Positions 26,605 through 35,966 of a DNA stretch of 64,000 nucleotides are shown here, in pieces. This DNA is from Bacteroides fragilis. Lineage in GTDB: Bacteria; Bacteroidota; Bacteroidia; Bacteroidales; Bacteroidaceae. Where the stretch lies: assembly GCF_002849695.1 (NCBI RefSeq), contig NZ_CP018937.1, positions 868,001 to 932,000 on the forward strand, read 5' to 3'. Under the pieces are notes generated by a model that was given only the letters and a program-made list of their open reading frames with translations, ran no database searches and was not told the DNA's origin. The position numbers were made by a program, and so were the translations under genes. Position 1 is the stretch's first letter. Every line of letters begins with the position of its first letter.

Positions 26605-28011
26605 TTAGAAACAGCTGGAGCCATCGAAACAATGGGTGCAGACCTTACATTTTGGCAGTCCGATAGCTTCAATTAGTGTTTCAATCGTATTGAATTTGAG
26701 GGAAGAAAGTCCAAAACGCTCAGCAATAATACTTACCATTTTTTCATATTCCGGTGAACCGGTAGTAGCATATTTATCCAGGTTTTTGTTTTCATCTCCT
26801 TCCAAGTCTTTTATTATTTGTCTGGTGATCAGTTCCATATCTGATTTTGAAGCAGTAAACCCAATAAAGGGACAGCCATAAATCAGCGGTGGACATCCAA
26901 TACGCATATGTACTTCTTTTGCACCATAATCAAAAAGTATTTTCACATTATCGCGCAACTGCGTACCGCGTACAATGGAGTCGTCACAAAAGATGATACG
27001 CTTGTCCTGAAGCATTGCACGGTTAGGTATTAATTTCATCTTTGCCACCAGAGAACGTAATTCCTGCTTACTCGGAGTAAAACTACGAGGCCAGGTGGGA
27101 GTATATTTAGTAATGGCTCTATGATAAGGAATCCCTTTCCCTTCTGCATAACCTAACGCCTGTCCAATACCCGAATCCGGGATTCCACAAACGCAATCGG
27201 CGTCAAAATTATCCTGTTCTCCCATTTTCATTCCGCTCGTGAAACGCACTTCCTCTACATTACGGCCTTCATAGCATGAATTGGGAAAGCCGTAATATAC
27301 CCAAAGGAATGAACAAATCTGCATTTTATCGTTGGGCTTACGGAGCTGTTCTAAACGGTCGGCGTGCATACGGACAATCTCACCGGGACCTAAATAACGT
27401 TCTATTTCAAAATCAAGATTCGGAAAACTGTTGGATTCACTGGTAGCAGCATAAGCCCCCTCTTTTTTACCGATAATTATAGGAGTACGTCCCCATTTGT
27501 CACGTGCGGCAATCACTCCATCTTCTGTTAACAGAAGCATGGAACACGATCCCTTGATATGGTTATATACGTTTTCAATCCCTTCAACGAAGTTTCTTCC
27601 TTGAATAATCAATAAAGCAATAAGTTCAGTCTGATTGGTGTTACCCGAACTAAGTTCGGCAAAATGCATGTTTTGTGAGAGTAGTTCCTCTTCAAGTTCT
27701 TTGAGGTTGGTGATCTTTGCGACTGTAACAATGGCGAATCTGCCAAGATGTGAATTGATAATAATGGGTTGTGCGTCTGTATCACTGATAATGCCTATAC
27801 CGGCATTTCCTTTAAATTTATCAAGTTCCTCCTCAAACTTAGTCCGGAAATATGAACTTTGTAAATTGTGGATCGAACGGATAAATCCTTGTTCTTCACT
27901 ATATGTCGCCAGTCCTCCCCGTTTTGTTCCCAGGTGTGAGTTATAGTCTGTGCCGTAGAATAAATCGGTCACACAGCTCGTTTTCGAGACTGTTCCGAAA
28001 AAACCTCCCAT
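26605..28011 (-). CDS. Amidophosphoribosyltransferase-like protein lacking the catalytic Cys
   Basis: A 468-residue PurF-family protein: N-terminal Ntn-type glutamine amidotransferase fold (about 1-230), then a phosphoribosyltransferase domain with the PRPP loop FCDDSIVRGTQLR at about 340-352. Canonical PurF enzymes expose an N-terminal Cys nucleophile (Cys-Gly-x-x-Gly); here the start reads MGGFFG, so the Cys is replaced by Gly. The C-terminus carries four cysteines (C455, C458, C461, C467). A longer frame starting at 28059 would add 16 residues, but a -7 box at 28049-28056 overlaps it, so 28011 is the start. It may use ammonia, act as a paralog with another role, or be regulatory. Confidence 0.85.
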   Translation of the reverse strand: MGGFFGTVSKTSCVTDLFYGTDYNSHLGTKRGGLATYSEEQGFIRSIHNLQSSYFRTKFEEELDKFKGNAGIGIISDTDAQPIIINSHLGRFAIVTVAKITNLKELEEELLSQNMHFAELSSGNTNQTELIALLIIQGRNFVEGIENVYNHIKGSCSMLLLTEDGVIAARDKWGRTPIIIGKKEGAYAATSESNSFPNLDFEIERYLGPGEIVRMHADRLEQLRKPNDKMQICSFLWVYYGFPNSCYEGRNVEEVRFTSGMKMGEQDNFDADCVCGIPDSGIGQALGYAEGKGIPYHRAITKYTPTWPRSFTPSKQELRSLVAKMKLIPNRAMLQDKRIIFCDDSIVRGTQLRDNVKILFDYGAKEVHMRIGCPPLIYGCPFIGFTASKSDMELITRQIIKDLEGDENKNLDKYATTGSPEYEKMVSIIAERFGLSSLKFNTIETLIEAIGLPKCKVCTHCFDGSSCF

Positions 28012-28048
28012 ATGATTCTTTTTTGATGTTGTTTTTAAAAAGATGGCG

Positions 28049-28056
28049 CAAAAGTA
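28049..28056 (-). promoter_or_regulatory. -7 box of the PurF-like gene
   Basis: CAAAAGTA on the plus strand reads TACTTTTG on the minus strand, an exact TAnnTTTG match 38-45 bases upstream of the ATG at 28011. It fixes the start by excluding the longer frame. Confidence 0.6.
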
Positions 28057-28094
28057 CAAAAAAGATTCGTGTTGGCATAGGTTTCTATAAGAAA

Positions 28095-28457
28095 TCAGTT
28101 TTTCAGGCGATCCTCCAGAAACGCCTGTAAAATACGGGCATGATTATAAACCGGTTCCTTAGAAGCATATAAAAGAGTGACTGTTTTATAAGGATGTATC
28201 CGGACTAAAAAATCAGCTACTTTATCGGAGGTTTCAAGCTCTTTCCGGTACATTGCCGCAAATTCTTCCCAATGTTCTGAGATATCTCCGTGAAACCATT
28301 TTCTCAAATCGGAAGAGGGAGTCAGTTCCTTCGCCCAATAATCATACTTTAAATATTCTTTTTTCATTCCACGAGGCCAAAGCCGGTCAACCAGTGCACG
28401 ATAGCCATCCTGTTCCGAAGGATCTTCATATACACGTTTAATTCTTATCTGATTCAT
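28095..28457 (-). CDS. DUF488 family protein
   Basis: A 120-residue small cytoplasmic protein of the DUF488 family. The hallmark ALVDRLWPRGMKKE is near residues 19-33, and further conserved parts are LRKWFHGD, WEEFAAMYRKEL and TLLYASKEPVYNHA. Biochemical function is not established for the family. A longer in-frame start at 28526 would add 23 residues with a hydrophobic run that the family lacks, so the ATG at 28457 is used. It lies 83 bases upstream of the PurF-like gene on the same strand. Confidence 0.85.
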   Translation of the reverse strand: MNQIRIKRVYEDPSEQDGYRALVDRLWPRGMKKEYLKYDYWAKELTPSSDLRKWFHGDISEHWEEFAAMYRKELETSDKVADFLVRIHPYKTVTLLYASKEPVYNHARILQAFLEDRLKN

Positions 28458-28839
28458 ATTAATGATCTTTTGATTATAATAACTTAATAGAAATAGAAAA
28501 AGTTTATGGAAGAAAGGACAAATCATAATACCTTAAGAAAATGTGAGTTTTAAAATATAAACATTGTAAGTGCATCGTTCTTCAAGTGGAGATTGATAAG
28601 AGAAGTTATGAAAGATGAAAATCGGAACATAAGGAATTAACAAACCATTCATTTTGTTTGTAGAGCTTCATATTGGTATTATACCTATTTAATTATTATA
28701 ATCTGCTGAGAAACAATTTTATGTGAATAGCTCTGCAAAGCGATCTAAACGCTCTTTTTCTATTCCAATTATAAATACCTATTTTACAAAGGTTTGCATT
28801 TAATTCAAAAATTACTTCCTAGAAATAGGCTTTCGGAAA
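28458..28839. other. Intergenic stretch before the OmpA-type gene
   Basis: AT-rich DNA between divergent genes. No coding frame or conserved RNA was recognised. Its right end runs into the strong OmpA promoter. Confidence 0.5.
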
Positions 28840-28871
28840 TTTGCAAGCTACAAAAATAAATTATATTTTTG
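28840..28871 (+). promoter_or_regulatory. Promoter of the OmpA-type gene
   Basis: TTTG (28840-28843), 20 bases, then TATTTTTG (28864-28871): both Bacteroides promoter elements at consensus spacing. Transcription should begin near 28878, giving an AT-rich leader of about 100 bases, as is usual for highly expressed Bacteroides genes. Confidence 0.75.
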
Positions 28872-28977
28872 CGGCTGTTTTTGCAAAACCGGTTTACATG
28901 AATCGGATCGATAAAACAATTATTGGCGAATAATTAACTATTAATGTTTAACCAAACCAATTTAAAATTTAGAAAAA

Positions 28978-30114
28978 ATGAAGAAAAGTATTATTATGTT
29001 TGCATTAGCAGCATTGATGAGCACAAGCGTTTTCGCTCAAAACAATGATGCAGAACGCCTTCCGGGGTACAAAACAACTTTCGAAGGTAATGGATTTTGG
29101 AATAATTGGTATATGTCTTTAAACTTTGGTGCGCAGTCTCTCTACGCTGAAAACTCTAAAGATGCAAAATTCAGAAACACTATAACTTTTATGCCAACTC
29201 TTTCGGTAGGTAAATGGTTCAACCCTTATTGGGGAGTTCGTTTGCAGGGTACAGGTGGCTCATTGCATGGATTTACATCTGGAGCTAATTCAATGTTACA
29301 TTATCAATATGGTGCCGTTCATGCAGACTTTATGTTTGGACTGATCAATTTCTTCGCTCCTTATAAAGAAAATCGTCGTTTTGACATCGTTCCTTTTGCA
29401 GGTATCGGTGGAGCATTCATCCGCAAAGGTGACCAGTCATTTACAATCAATGCAGGTATTCAGGCACGCTACCGTATTTCAAAGCGTTTCGATATCAATG
29501 TTGAATACCAGGGAGCTATTTTAGACGACGATATGGTAGTTCGCGGCGGTTTCCCGAACGATGGAATCAGTGGGCTGACAGCCGGCGTTACTTTCCGTTT
29601 CGGAAAAACCGGTTTCAAGAAAGGTTACTCTTCACGTCAGTACAATGCAATTAAGAGCAACTATTCTGACTTAGAGGCAAACTATACTTCTTTGAAAAAA
29701 GAAAATGCTGCACAACAAGCCGAAATAGCTGAGTTGAAAGCACGTAAGCCGGAGGTTATCAAAGAAGAAACCGTAATTGATAATTCAGAAATCAAGGCTC
29801 TCCCAAGTACTATCACTTTCCCGTTCAACAGCAGTAAAATTGAACTCTCACAGGAAGTAAGTATCTTCAATATTGCTGAATTCTTAAAAGCAAATCCTGA
29901 AATCCGTGTTCGTCTAACTGGTTACGCCGACAAACGTGGTTCGGAACAAGCTAACAGAATTGTTTCTGAAAGACGTGCCAATGCAGTGACAGAGGTATTT
30001 GTCAATAAGTACGGAATTGCTAAAGATCGTATCACTACAGAATTCAAAGGTACCAGCACTAAATTTGAAAATGATGACTGGAACCGTGCAGTAGTTGTGG
30101 AATTGATTAAGTAA
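28978..30114 (+). CDS. OmpA-family outer-membrane protein
   Basis: A 378-residue major outer-membrane protein. A signal peptide (MSTSVFAQ cleavage region) is followed by an eight-strand beta-barrel domain at about 30-215 (NNWYMSLNFGAQSLY, VPFAGIGGAFIRKG, INVEYQGAILDD). A short coiled linker at about 225-255 (LEANYTSLKKENAAQQAEIAEL) leads to a C-terminal OmpA peptidoglycan-binding domain at about 265-378 with RLTGYADKRGSEQANRIVSERRANAV. It has a strong promoter and its own terminator, consistent with a single abundant structural protein that links outer membrane and cell wall. Confidence 0.94.
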   Translation: MKKSIIMFALAALMSTSVFAQNNDAERLPGYKTTFEGNGFWNNWYMSLNFGAQSLYAENSKDAKFRNTITFMPTLSVGKWFNPYWGVRLQGTGGSLHGFTSGANSMLHYQYGAVHADFMFGLINFFAPYKENRRFDIVPFAGIGGAFIRKGDQSFTINAGIQARYRISKRFDINVEYQGAILDDDMVVRGGFPNDGISGLTAGVTFRFGKTGFKKGYSSRQYNAIKSNYSDLEANYTSLKKENAAQQAEIAELKARKPEVIKEETVIDNSEIKALPSTITFPFNSSKIELSQEVSIFNIAEFLKANPEIRVRLTGYADKRGSEQANRIVSERRANAVTEVFVNKYGIAKDRITTEFKGTSTKFENDDWNRAVVVELIK

Positions 30115-30142
30115 TAACAATTATACTACCTTTTTTAAGAAG

Positions 30143-30175
30143 GCGCATTGATAGATCATATCAATGCGCTTTTAT
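30143..30175. terminator. Terminator between the OmpA-type gene and the Fur-like gene
   Basis: GCGCATTGATA (30143-30153) pairs perfectly with TATCAATGCGC (30159-30169), followed by TTTTATTTTT. It ends the OmpA transcript and may also serve the convergent Fur-like gene. Confidence 0.8.
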
Positions 30176-30177
30176 TT

Positions 30178-30615
30178 TTAATGGCCTTTTTTCAGCTCTG
30201 CCGCACATTCTGCGCAACATCCTTTTAATACATAATTTATACTTCGTACGGCAAATCCTTCAGGCAAATCTACTACGGGGACATGAATGTTTTCAAGGCA
30301 GAAAGTCTTATGGCAATATTCACAGTAAAAGTGCGTATGCAAATCTTTCACGGCACAAGTACATTCACTGTCACAAACCGCATATTTTAAAGATCCTGTA
30401 CCATCATCTACGCTATGTGCCAGATGTTGGGAAACAAACAGGGTAATCGTTCGGAATATGCTCGACTTATCCACAGTATCCAGTTTGTTCTCCAAATCAA
30501 GAAGTGAAACAGCTTGTTCCGCATCTATCATAGCTTTTAAAACCAGCATCCTTATGGCAGTAGGTTTTATTCCTCTCTGTTCTAATATCTTCAAACACAA
30601 ATTTTCCATTCTCAT
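30178..30615 (-). CDS. Fur-family metal-responsive transcriptional regulator
   Basis: A 145-residue Fur/Zur/PerR-type repressor. The N-terminal winged helix (about 1-80) includes GIKPTAIRMLVLKAMIDAE and the recognition part DKSSIFRTITLF. The dimerisation domain has a His-rich metal site (DLHTHFYCEYCHKTFCL) and two CxxC pairs for structural zinc (CEYC and CAEC). Its ATG overlaps the stop of the upstream P-type ATPase by four bases (ATGA), so translation is coupled. This pairing strongly suggests it senses the metal exported by the ATPase, probably zinc. A second ATG two codons downstream is possible. Subfamily assignment is inference. Confidence 0.9.
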   Translation of the reverse strand: MRMENLCLKILEQRGIKPTAIRMLVLKAMIDAEQAVSLLDLENKLDTVDKSSIFRTITLFVSQHLAHSVDDGTGSLKYAVCDSECTCAVKDLHTHFYCEYCHKTFCLENIHVPVVDLPEGFAVRSINYVLKGCCAECAAELKKGH

Positions 30616-32558
30616 TTAATCATTTTCTGTATACGAATAGCATTCACTATGGCAATCAATGTCACACCTACGTCTGCGAAAACTGCTTCCCATAAAGTTG
30701 CAATACCACTTGCTCCCAATACCATTACCAGCAATTTTACTCCAAATGCCAGCGATACATTCTGCCAGATGATGCGGCGCGTACAACGTCCGACCTTTAT
30801 GGCAGTCGCCACTTTCGAAGGTTGATCTGTCTGGATAACCACGTCTGCGGTTTCAATAGCGGCATCACTTCCTAACCCTCCCATCGCAATACCTACATCA
30901 CTTAAGGCAAGTACCGGAGCATCATTCATTCCGTCACCGACAAAAGCAATCCGGTTATCTTTGTTTTCCTTCAGCTTTTCCATATGCTCTACCTTTCCTT
31001 CCGGTAGCAGATCACCATACGCCCGGGTAAGTCCCAGTTTGTTTGCAAAAATGCTAACAATACTCTGTTTATCACCTGACAAGATCTGAATATTCTTAAT
31101 ATTTAACTCTTTAAGTGATCTGACAGTATCTGCTGCATCGTCCTTTAACACATCGGACAATGTAATGTAACCTATATATTTATTTCCGACAGCACATACG
31201 ACTGTTGTTTCCGTTATCGAAAGAATATACGCCGGAAACTCAATGGAATATTTCGACAACAGTCTGGCGTTACCGACCAACACTTTTTCTCCGTCAACCT
31301 CAGTCATTAACCCATAACCTGCAACCTCTTCTATATTCTCAGCAGCAGTAAGGCCAATCTTTTTCTTTTCGGCATAACTAACAATAGCTTTGGCTATCGG
31401 ATGAGTACTATTTTTCTCAACGGAAGCTATTATATGTATCAGTTCCTCTTTTGAAACGCCTGGAATAACTTCACAGGATTCCACTTCAAAAACTCCTTTA
31501 GTCAGAGTACCTGTTTTATCAAATACGACTGTATTGACACGGGTTATGGCATCCAGATAATTTCCACCTTTGAACAAAATACCTAAACGAGAGGCTGCTC
31601 CGATTCCTCCGAAATATCCTAATGGAATACTGATAACCAATGCACACGGACATGAAATCACCAGAAAAACCAATGCCTTATACAGCCAATCATTAAAAAC
31701 AAATCCGAATAACGGGTTTATGAATGAATAGATATATGGGATCAGCACAATCAAAAAGGCAAGGCCGATAACAATAGGGGTATATATACGGGCGAATTTT
31801 CTAATAAACAATTCGGCCGGTGCTTTACGTTCAGAAGCGTCCTCTACAAGTTCCAGAATACGAGCCAATGCGCTTTTATCAAAAGGCTTTGTCACCTTCA
31901 TCCGGATCACTTTGTCTGTAACAATCATACCGGCAAGTACCTCCTCACCCTTGCGAATATCTCGTGGAACACTCTCTCCGGTAAGGGCCGCTGTGTTGAA
32001 TGCTGCTATTTCGTTAAGCATAATTCCATCCAACGGTACACGTTCACCGGCTTTTATTTCGATAATTTCGTTTATAAAGACTGACTTCGGATTGACTGTA
32101 ACGATCTCGTTCCTTCTCACTACCATTGCCTTTTCGGGTCTGACATCCAACAAGGCACTGATATTACGTTTAGCCTTGTCTATTGCTCGATCCTGAAATA
32201 ATTCACCAACTGAATAGAACAGCATGACAGCAACTCCTTCCGGATATTCCCCGATATAAAAAGCGCCTAATGTTGCGACTGACATCAACGTAAACTCACT
32301 GAAGTAATCTTTCTGGAGAATACTTTCCCATGCTTCCTTTATCACAGGTAAGCCGACAGGCAGATAGGCCAATACATACCAAACCAAAGAAACTGTATTT
32401 TCCTTGAAAAAAGCAATATCCAGTTGATTCATTATACCGCCTGCTACCAACATCACCAATGAAAGCATTACTTTCCAATATTCGCCTATGAAGCCATTTG
32501 CTTCCTGGCAATTTCTGACCCGCATATTTGCATTCGTTTCACATTTGCATTGTCCCAT
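30612..32558 (-). CDS. Heavy-metal translocating P1B-type ATPase
   Basis: A 648-residue inner-membrane metal exporter (ZntA/CadA-like). Visible parts: membrane-helix pairs at about 28-110, actuator TGES (AALTGESVP), the metal-site CPC at 303-305 (VISCPCALV), phosphorylated D347 in DKTGTLTKG, the HP dipeptide in NSTHPIAKA, and the hinge VGDGMNDAPVLA. There is no N-terminal HMA domain, only a short Cys motif near the start (GQCKCE). An upstream frame to 32651 is excluded because a promoter box lies inside it; ATG at 32564 is an alternative. The substrate is probably Zn/Cd/Pb, judging by CPC and the coupled Fur-type gene. Confidence 0.92.
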   Translation of the reverse strand: MGQCKCETNANMRVRNCQEANGFIGEYWKVMLSLVMLVAGGIMNQLDIAFFKENTVSLVWYVLAYLPVGLPVIKEAWESILQKDYFSEFTLMSVATLGAFYIGEYPEGVAVMLFYSVGELFQDRAIDKAKRNISALLDVRPEKAMVVRRNEIVTVNPKSVFINEIIEIKAGERVPLDGIMLNEIAAFNTAALTGESVPRDIRKGEEVLAGMIVTDKVIRMKVTKPFDKSALARILELVEDASERKAPAELFIRKFARIYTPIVIGLAFLIVLIPYIYSFINPLFGFVFNDWLYKALVFLVISCPCALVISIPLGYFGGIGAASRLGILFKGGNYLDAITRVNTVVFDKTGTLTKGVFEVESCEVIPGVSKEELIHIIASVEKNSTHPIAKAIVSYAEKKKIGLTAAENIEEVAGYGLMTEVDGEKVLVGNARLLSKYSIEFPAYILSITETTVVCAVGNKYIGYITLSDVLKDDAADTVRSLKELNIKNIQILSGDKQSIVSIFANKLGLTRAYGDLLPEGKVEHMEKLKENKDNRIAFVGDGMNDAPVLALSDVGIAMGGLGSDAAIETADVVIQTDQPSKVATAIKVGRCTRRIIWQNVSLAFGVKLLVMVLGASGIATLWEAVFADVGVTLIAIVNAIRIQKMIK

Positions 32559-32586
32559 AATCATGTTTATTATTAGGTTTATGATA

Positions 32587-32621
32587 CAAAGGTAGCGGAT
32601 TGCAGGTGCAACAAAGTTGCA
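32587..32621 (-). promoter_or_regulatory. Promoter and putative operator of the ATPase-Fur operon
   Basis: CAAAGGTA (32587-32594) reads TACCTTTG on the minus strand, an exact -7 box. An inverted repeat TGCAAC-AAA-GTTGCA lies at 32607-32621, covering the expected -33 region. A dyad placed there could be the binding site of the Fur-type protein encoded at the end of the same operon. Confidence 0.5.
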
Positions 32622-32675
32622 AAAACTCAACCGGAAAAGTTTCGAAGGCATTTCGGAATCCGGGAAGGTACTTTT

Positions 32676-33710
32676 TTACATCAAAACAGGTGCAAGGAAT
32701 TTAACCAGAAAATATCCTCCGGCAATCAGCCATAGATACAACAGGGAAGCAAGTATAAATGGTTTGGCACCAGCTTTTTTGAATTTGTCAATGCTGGTTT
32801 CGGCTCCCAATGCAGTCATCGCCATGGTAAGCAAAAAAGTATCCAGATTATTGATGAAAGTGATCAACCCTTGTGGCAGTAAATCAAAAGAATTAAAACC
32901 GATAACTGCCAGAAAACCGATGGCAAACCATGGAATGGATATGTCTTTCATGCGGCCGCCTTGTCCGCCTGTTTTCACTGCTGCCCTGGATACCATGAAA
33001 CTGGTGATCAACAGTACCGGAACCAGCATCATTACGCGGATCATTTTCACGATAATGGCAACATCGGAAATTTCTTTTCCCATCGCATTTCCCGCACCTA
33101 CCGTATGTGCAACTTCGTGTAGCGTAGCACCGGTAAAGATTCCCATTTCGTTGGGCGACAACATAAAAGTTCCGTTTCTATATAATATAGGATAGATAAA
33201 CATTGACAGAGTACCAAAAATAACTACGGTGGACACAGCTACTGCAGTTTTGTATGGCTTGGTCTGGATGGTCGATTCAGCCCCTAAAATAGCGGCTGCA
33301 CCACAAATGCCGCTACCAATGGAAGTCAGTAGTGCGACCCCACGGTCCATCTTAAGCATACGTCCAATTAAGATACCTCCGAGAATAGTTGTAGCTACTA
33401 CAATGGCATCGATAAATATGGCAGGTAGCCCCACTGCCAGCACATCCTGAAAAGTCAATTTAAAACCATAAAGGATAATGCCTATCCGTAAGATACGTTT
33501 TGAGCAGAACTGAATACCTGGTACCCATGTTTCCGGAAGATTGTTTCTGAGGCTATTGGCATATAGCATACCTAAAATAATACCTACAATCATCGGACTG
33601 AAAGAGAGGCTCTTTATGAACTCCATGTCGCCTATGTAAAAGGCTGCACATGAAAACAGGGCTATTAACAAGACCCCGTGAAGCATACTGTTTCTTTTTT
33701 CACTTAACAT
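32676..33710 (-). CDS. YeiH/UPF0324-family membrane transporter
   Basis: A 344-residue polytopic inner-membrane protein with about ten hydrophobic segments. Family-typical stretches include SFSPMIVGIILGMLYANS, ILRIGIILYGFKLTFQD, LTSIGSGICGAAAI and TGATLHEVAHTVGAG. YeiH relatives have been proposed as sulfate or other anion exporters, but the substrate is not settled. It stands between the metal-ATPase operon and the second Sus locus on the same strand as both, but the ATPase has its own promoter, so it is probably monocistronic. Confidence 0.88.
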   Translation of the reverse strand: MLSEKRNSMLHGVLLIALFSCAAFYIGDMEFIKSLSFSPMIVGIILGMLYANSLRNNLPETWVPGIQFCSKRILRIGIILYGFKLTFQDVLAVGLPAIFIDAIVVATTILGGILIGRMLKMDRGVALLTSIGSGICGAAAILGAESTIQTKPYKTAVAVSTVVIFGTLSMFIYPILYRNGTFMLSPNEMGIFTGATLHEVAHTVGAGNAMGKEISDVAIIVKMIRVMMLVPVLLITSFMVSRAAVKTGGQGGRMKDISIPWFAIGFLAVIGFNSFDLLPQGLITFINNLDTFLLTMAMTALGAETSIDKFKKAGAKPFILASLLYLWLIAGGYFLVKFLAPVLM

Positions 33711-33854
33711 AAATGAATTTATTTATAGTGTTTTTATTAGTACACCACAAAGTAAGCACTTTAAATCGGGACGCAAGCAATTAAAAAATTTATACCCCAT
33801 AACTTATCGTTATTTCTGTTCTTGAAAATATGTTCCGGTTTTGTTATTATAAAA

Positions 33855-33897
33855 AAGCTCCATCCAAAGTATAATCTATACGCTTGGGATGGAGCTT
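33855..33897 (-). terminator. Terminator of the second susCD locus
   Basis: AAGCTCCATCC (33855-33865) pairs perfectly with GGATGGAGCTT (33887-33897). On the minus strand the stem is followed by a T run (the A run at 33851-33856). It lies just after the SusD stop. Confidence 0.75.
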
Positions 33898-33935
33898 GAT
33901 TTCAGGAAAAGTCAATCAGACTGATCACTATCCTT

Positions 33936-35954
33936 TTATTTTTCTGCAGGCATTGCCGGTGTTGTGGGCCAATATGGATTTTGGTACAGCGGAGATAAAT
34001 GGACGGATGTATGGTCAGAAGCTGTCAACAGGAATTGTTTAATTGGCAATGGTTGTAAATAATGGGCCATATGCCAAGTATAACCATCCTTATATAAATT
34101 TTCGGATCCCATATTTTTTTGATAAGGCCGGAGATACTCACTTAAACAGGCATTTGAGACATTTGCCGATGAACTACCGTCAGCAACCAACTGATCGACA
34201 TACCACTGTTCCATCGGAGTGTTCCAAAGATGGAATCCTTCCACATGATATGGTTCTGTAATCATTTGATCCAATGATCTCCAACGTATCAAATCCATCC
34301 AACGCAAACCTTCCGCCATCAATTCACTACGACGTTCACGACGAATATTATACAACACAGGGTCAGTCAGCAATGCTCCGGCGGAATAAGCTCCCCAATC
34401 CAACTTTTCTTTAGTCATATCTGTCGCATCAATGGTCACTTGTGGATCAATAGCTGCGCCTTTGAAGCCCGCTACTGTACGAATCGTTTTCCAATATTCC
34501 AATATTTTTCCAGAAGCGATATTGCGCGTCAACTGATATTCAGCTTCTATATAGTTCAATAGAGCCTCTGTGGCACGAAATACGATTGATCCGGTATAAC
34601 CTTCATAATTACCACAAAGCTTTTTATCAAAAGTACCGCCTTTTCGAAGAGCATAACCTGTGCTATAGCCTTTCTCGGCATTAGTCGATAAGATGACCGG
34701 ATAGGGCTCATTCTCCACACCCATATTTTCTTCTGCATCCATATTCTTAAATAAGTTTTTCTGATTTGGTTCTTTTAAGAATATGTACAAACGAGGATCG
34801 GCATTTTTCCTAACCAATGCCAGCGTCTCATCATTATAAGAAAAACCGTCATGCGAAGCATAGCTGGGCTTACCATCCTTCATTACGAAACCTTCAACCA
34901 TGCTACGGGTCAAGCCAATGCCATGATTTCCGTGCTGAACAGGAACTTCCACCTGGTTCATAACACCTAACCCTTTACTATATTCACGCCACAATAAAAC
35001 ATCCGTATATCCGGACATGTCGATGTTGCCGAACATACTAAAATAAGGATTATCAGGATCTGATTCCGATTGAGGCACTAATCCCGTATTTGAGGTCAAT
35101 TGTCCTTTGTACTTATCAGCGATGATTTCCGCATTCTCTGCCGCTACTGTAAAAAAGTAGGTGATTTCATTATCAATATTGCCGGAAGGATATTCGTAAC
35201 TCGCATTATAATCTTTAGCTTTACCGGGCCAGCCTTCGCCGTTCGGAACAAAAGCAGTACCTTTAAAATAGTTCAGCCACGAACCTTCGAACAATGCTAC
35301 GCGTGATTTCAACAAAATAGCCACATCTGGTGACAATCGGTTATGGCGATCATCAAAATTATCACTCATATATATTTGTGCGCTATCCAAATCTGTGAGA
35401 ATAAAACGAGCCACTTCATTACGTGGGCTGCGCTTGTTGGCTGCCACCAGAATCGCTTCGTTATCGGGCATAGCTTCTTTCAATATGGGTAAATCGCCCC
35501 ATTGCTGAAGCATACTGAAATATCTGTAAGCACGAAAAAAGTAAATCTCACCAATATATTGACGAATGTTACGGTCTGAACCGGCGATTCCATTTTTATT
35601 GTAATAATTGAGTATCGTATTCAAAGAATAATTGATACTACGAATATTATCCCACGACCAGTTACCATTGGTCTGACCTACTTTCCATTGATCTGTTGCG
35701 TATTTTCCGTCCGCAGAAAAGGTAGCTTGATTATCTGTATGGTTGTCATATCCAAATGTACCATAACCTCCGCTATGAGAGGGCAATATGTCGGCGTATA
35801 GCTGATTAGCTATACTCTGAACCTGGTTTTCATCCTGATAGTAGTCTTCAGGAACAACATAAGAAGGTGGTTGCTTATCTAAAAAATCTTCACACGCAAC
35901 AACTGAAGTAGCCAGTACGGCTACAGCTAAAAATTGTAGAATATTGAGTTTCAT
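33936..35954 (-). CDS. SusD/RagB-family substrate-binding lipoprotein
   Basis: A 672-residue surface lipoprotein. The lipobox is TSVVACEDF and the mature start DFLDKQPPSYVVPEDYYQDE is typical of SusD. TPR-like helices follow (YIGEIYFFRAYRYFSMLQQWGD), and the C-terminus has the conserved NIRRERRSELMAEGLRWMDLIRW. It is 12 bases downstream of the susC frame, with which it should form a lid-and-barrel uptake complex. Because that susC carries a frameshift, this SusD may be without a partner if the lesion is real. It is longer than the usual 500-600 residues. Confidence 0.93.
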   Translation of the reverse strand: MKLNILQFLAVAVLATSVVACEDFLDKQPPSYVVPEDYYQDENQVQSIANQLYADILPSHSGGYGTFGYDNHTDNQATFSADGKYATDQWKVGQTNGNWSWDNIRSINYSLNTILNYYNKNGIAGSDRNIRQYIGEIYFFRAYRYFSMLQQWGDLPILKEAMPDNEAILVAANKRSPRNEVARFILTDLDSAQIYMSDNFDDRHNRLSPDVAILLKSRVALFEGSWLNYFKGTAFVPNGEGWPGKAKDYNASYEYPSGNIDNEITYFFTVAAENAEIIADKYKGQLTSNTGLVPQSESDPDNPYFSMFGNIDMSGYTDVLLWREYSKGLGVMNQVEVPVQHGNHGIGLTRSMVEGFVMKDGKPSYASHDGFSYNDETLALVRKNADPRLYIFLKEPNQKNLFKNMDAEENMGVENEPYPVILSTNAEKGYSTGYALRKGGTFDKKLCGNYEGYTGSIVFRATEALLNYIEAEYQLTRNIASGKILEYWKTIRTVAGFKGAAIDPQVTIDATDMTKEKLDWGAYSAGALLTDPVLYNIRRERRSELMAEGLRWMDLIRWRSLDQMITEPYHVEGFHLWNTPMEQWYVDQLVADGSSSANVSNACLSEYLRPYQKNMGSENLYKDGYTWHMAHYLQPLPIKQFLLTASDHTSVHLSPLYQNPYWPTTPAMPAEK

Positions 35955-35966
35955 AATTGTTTTCCA

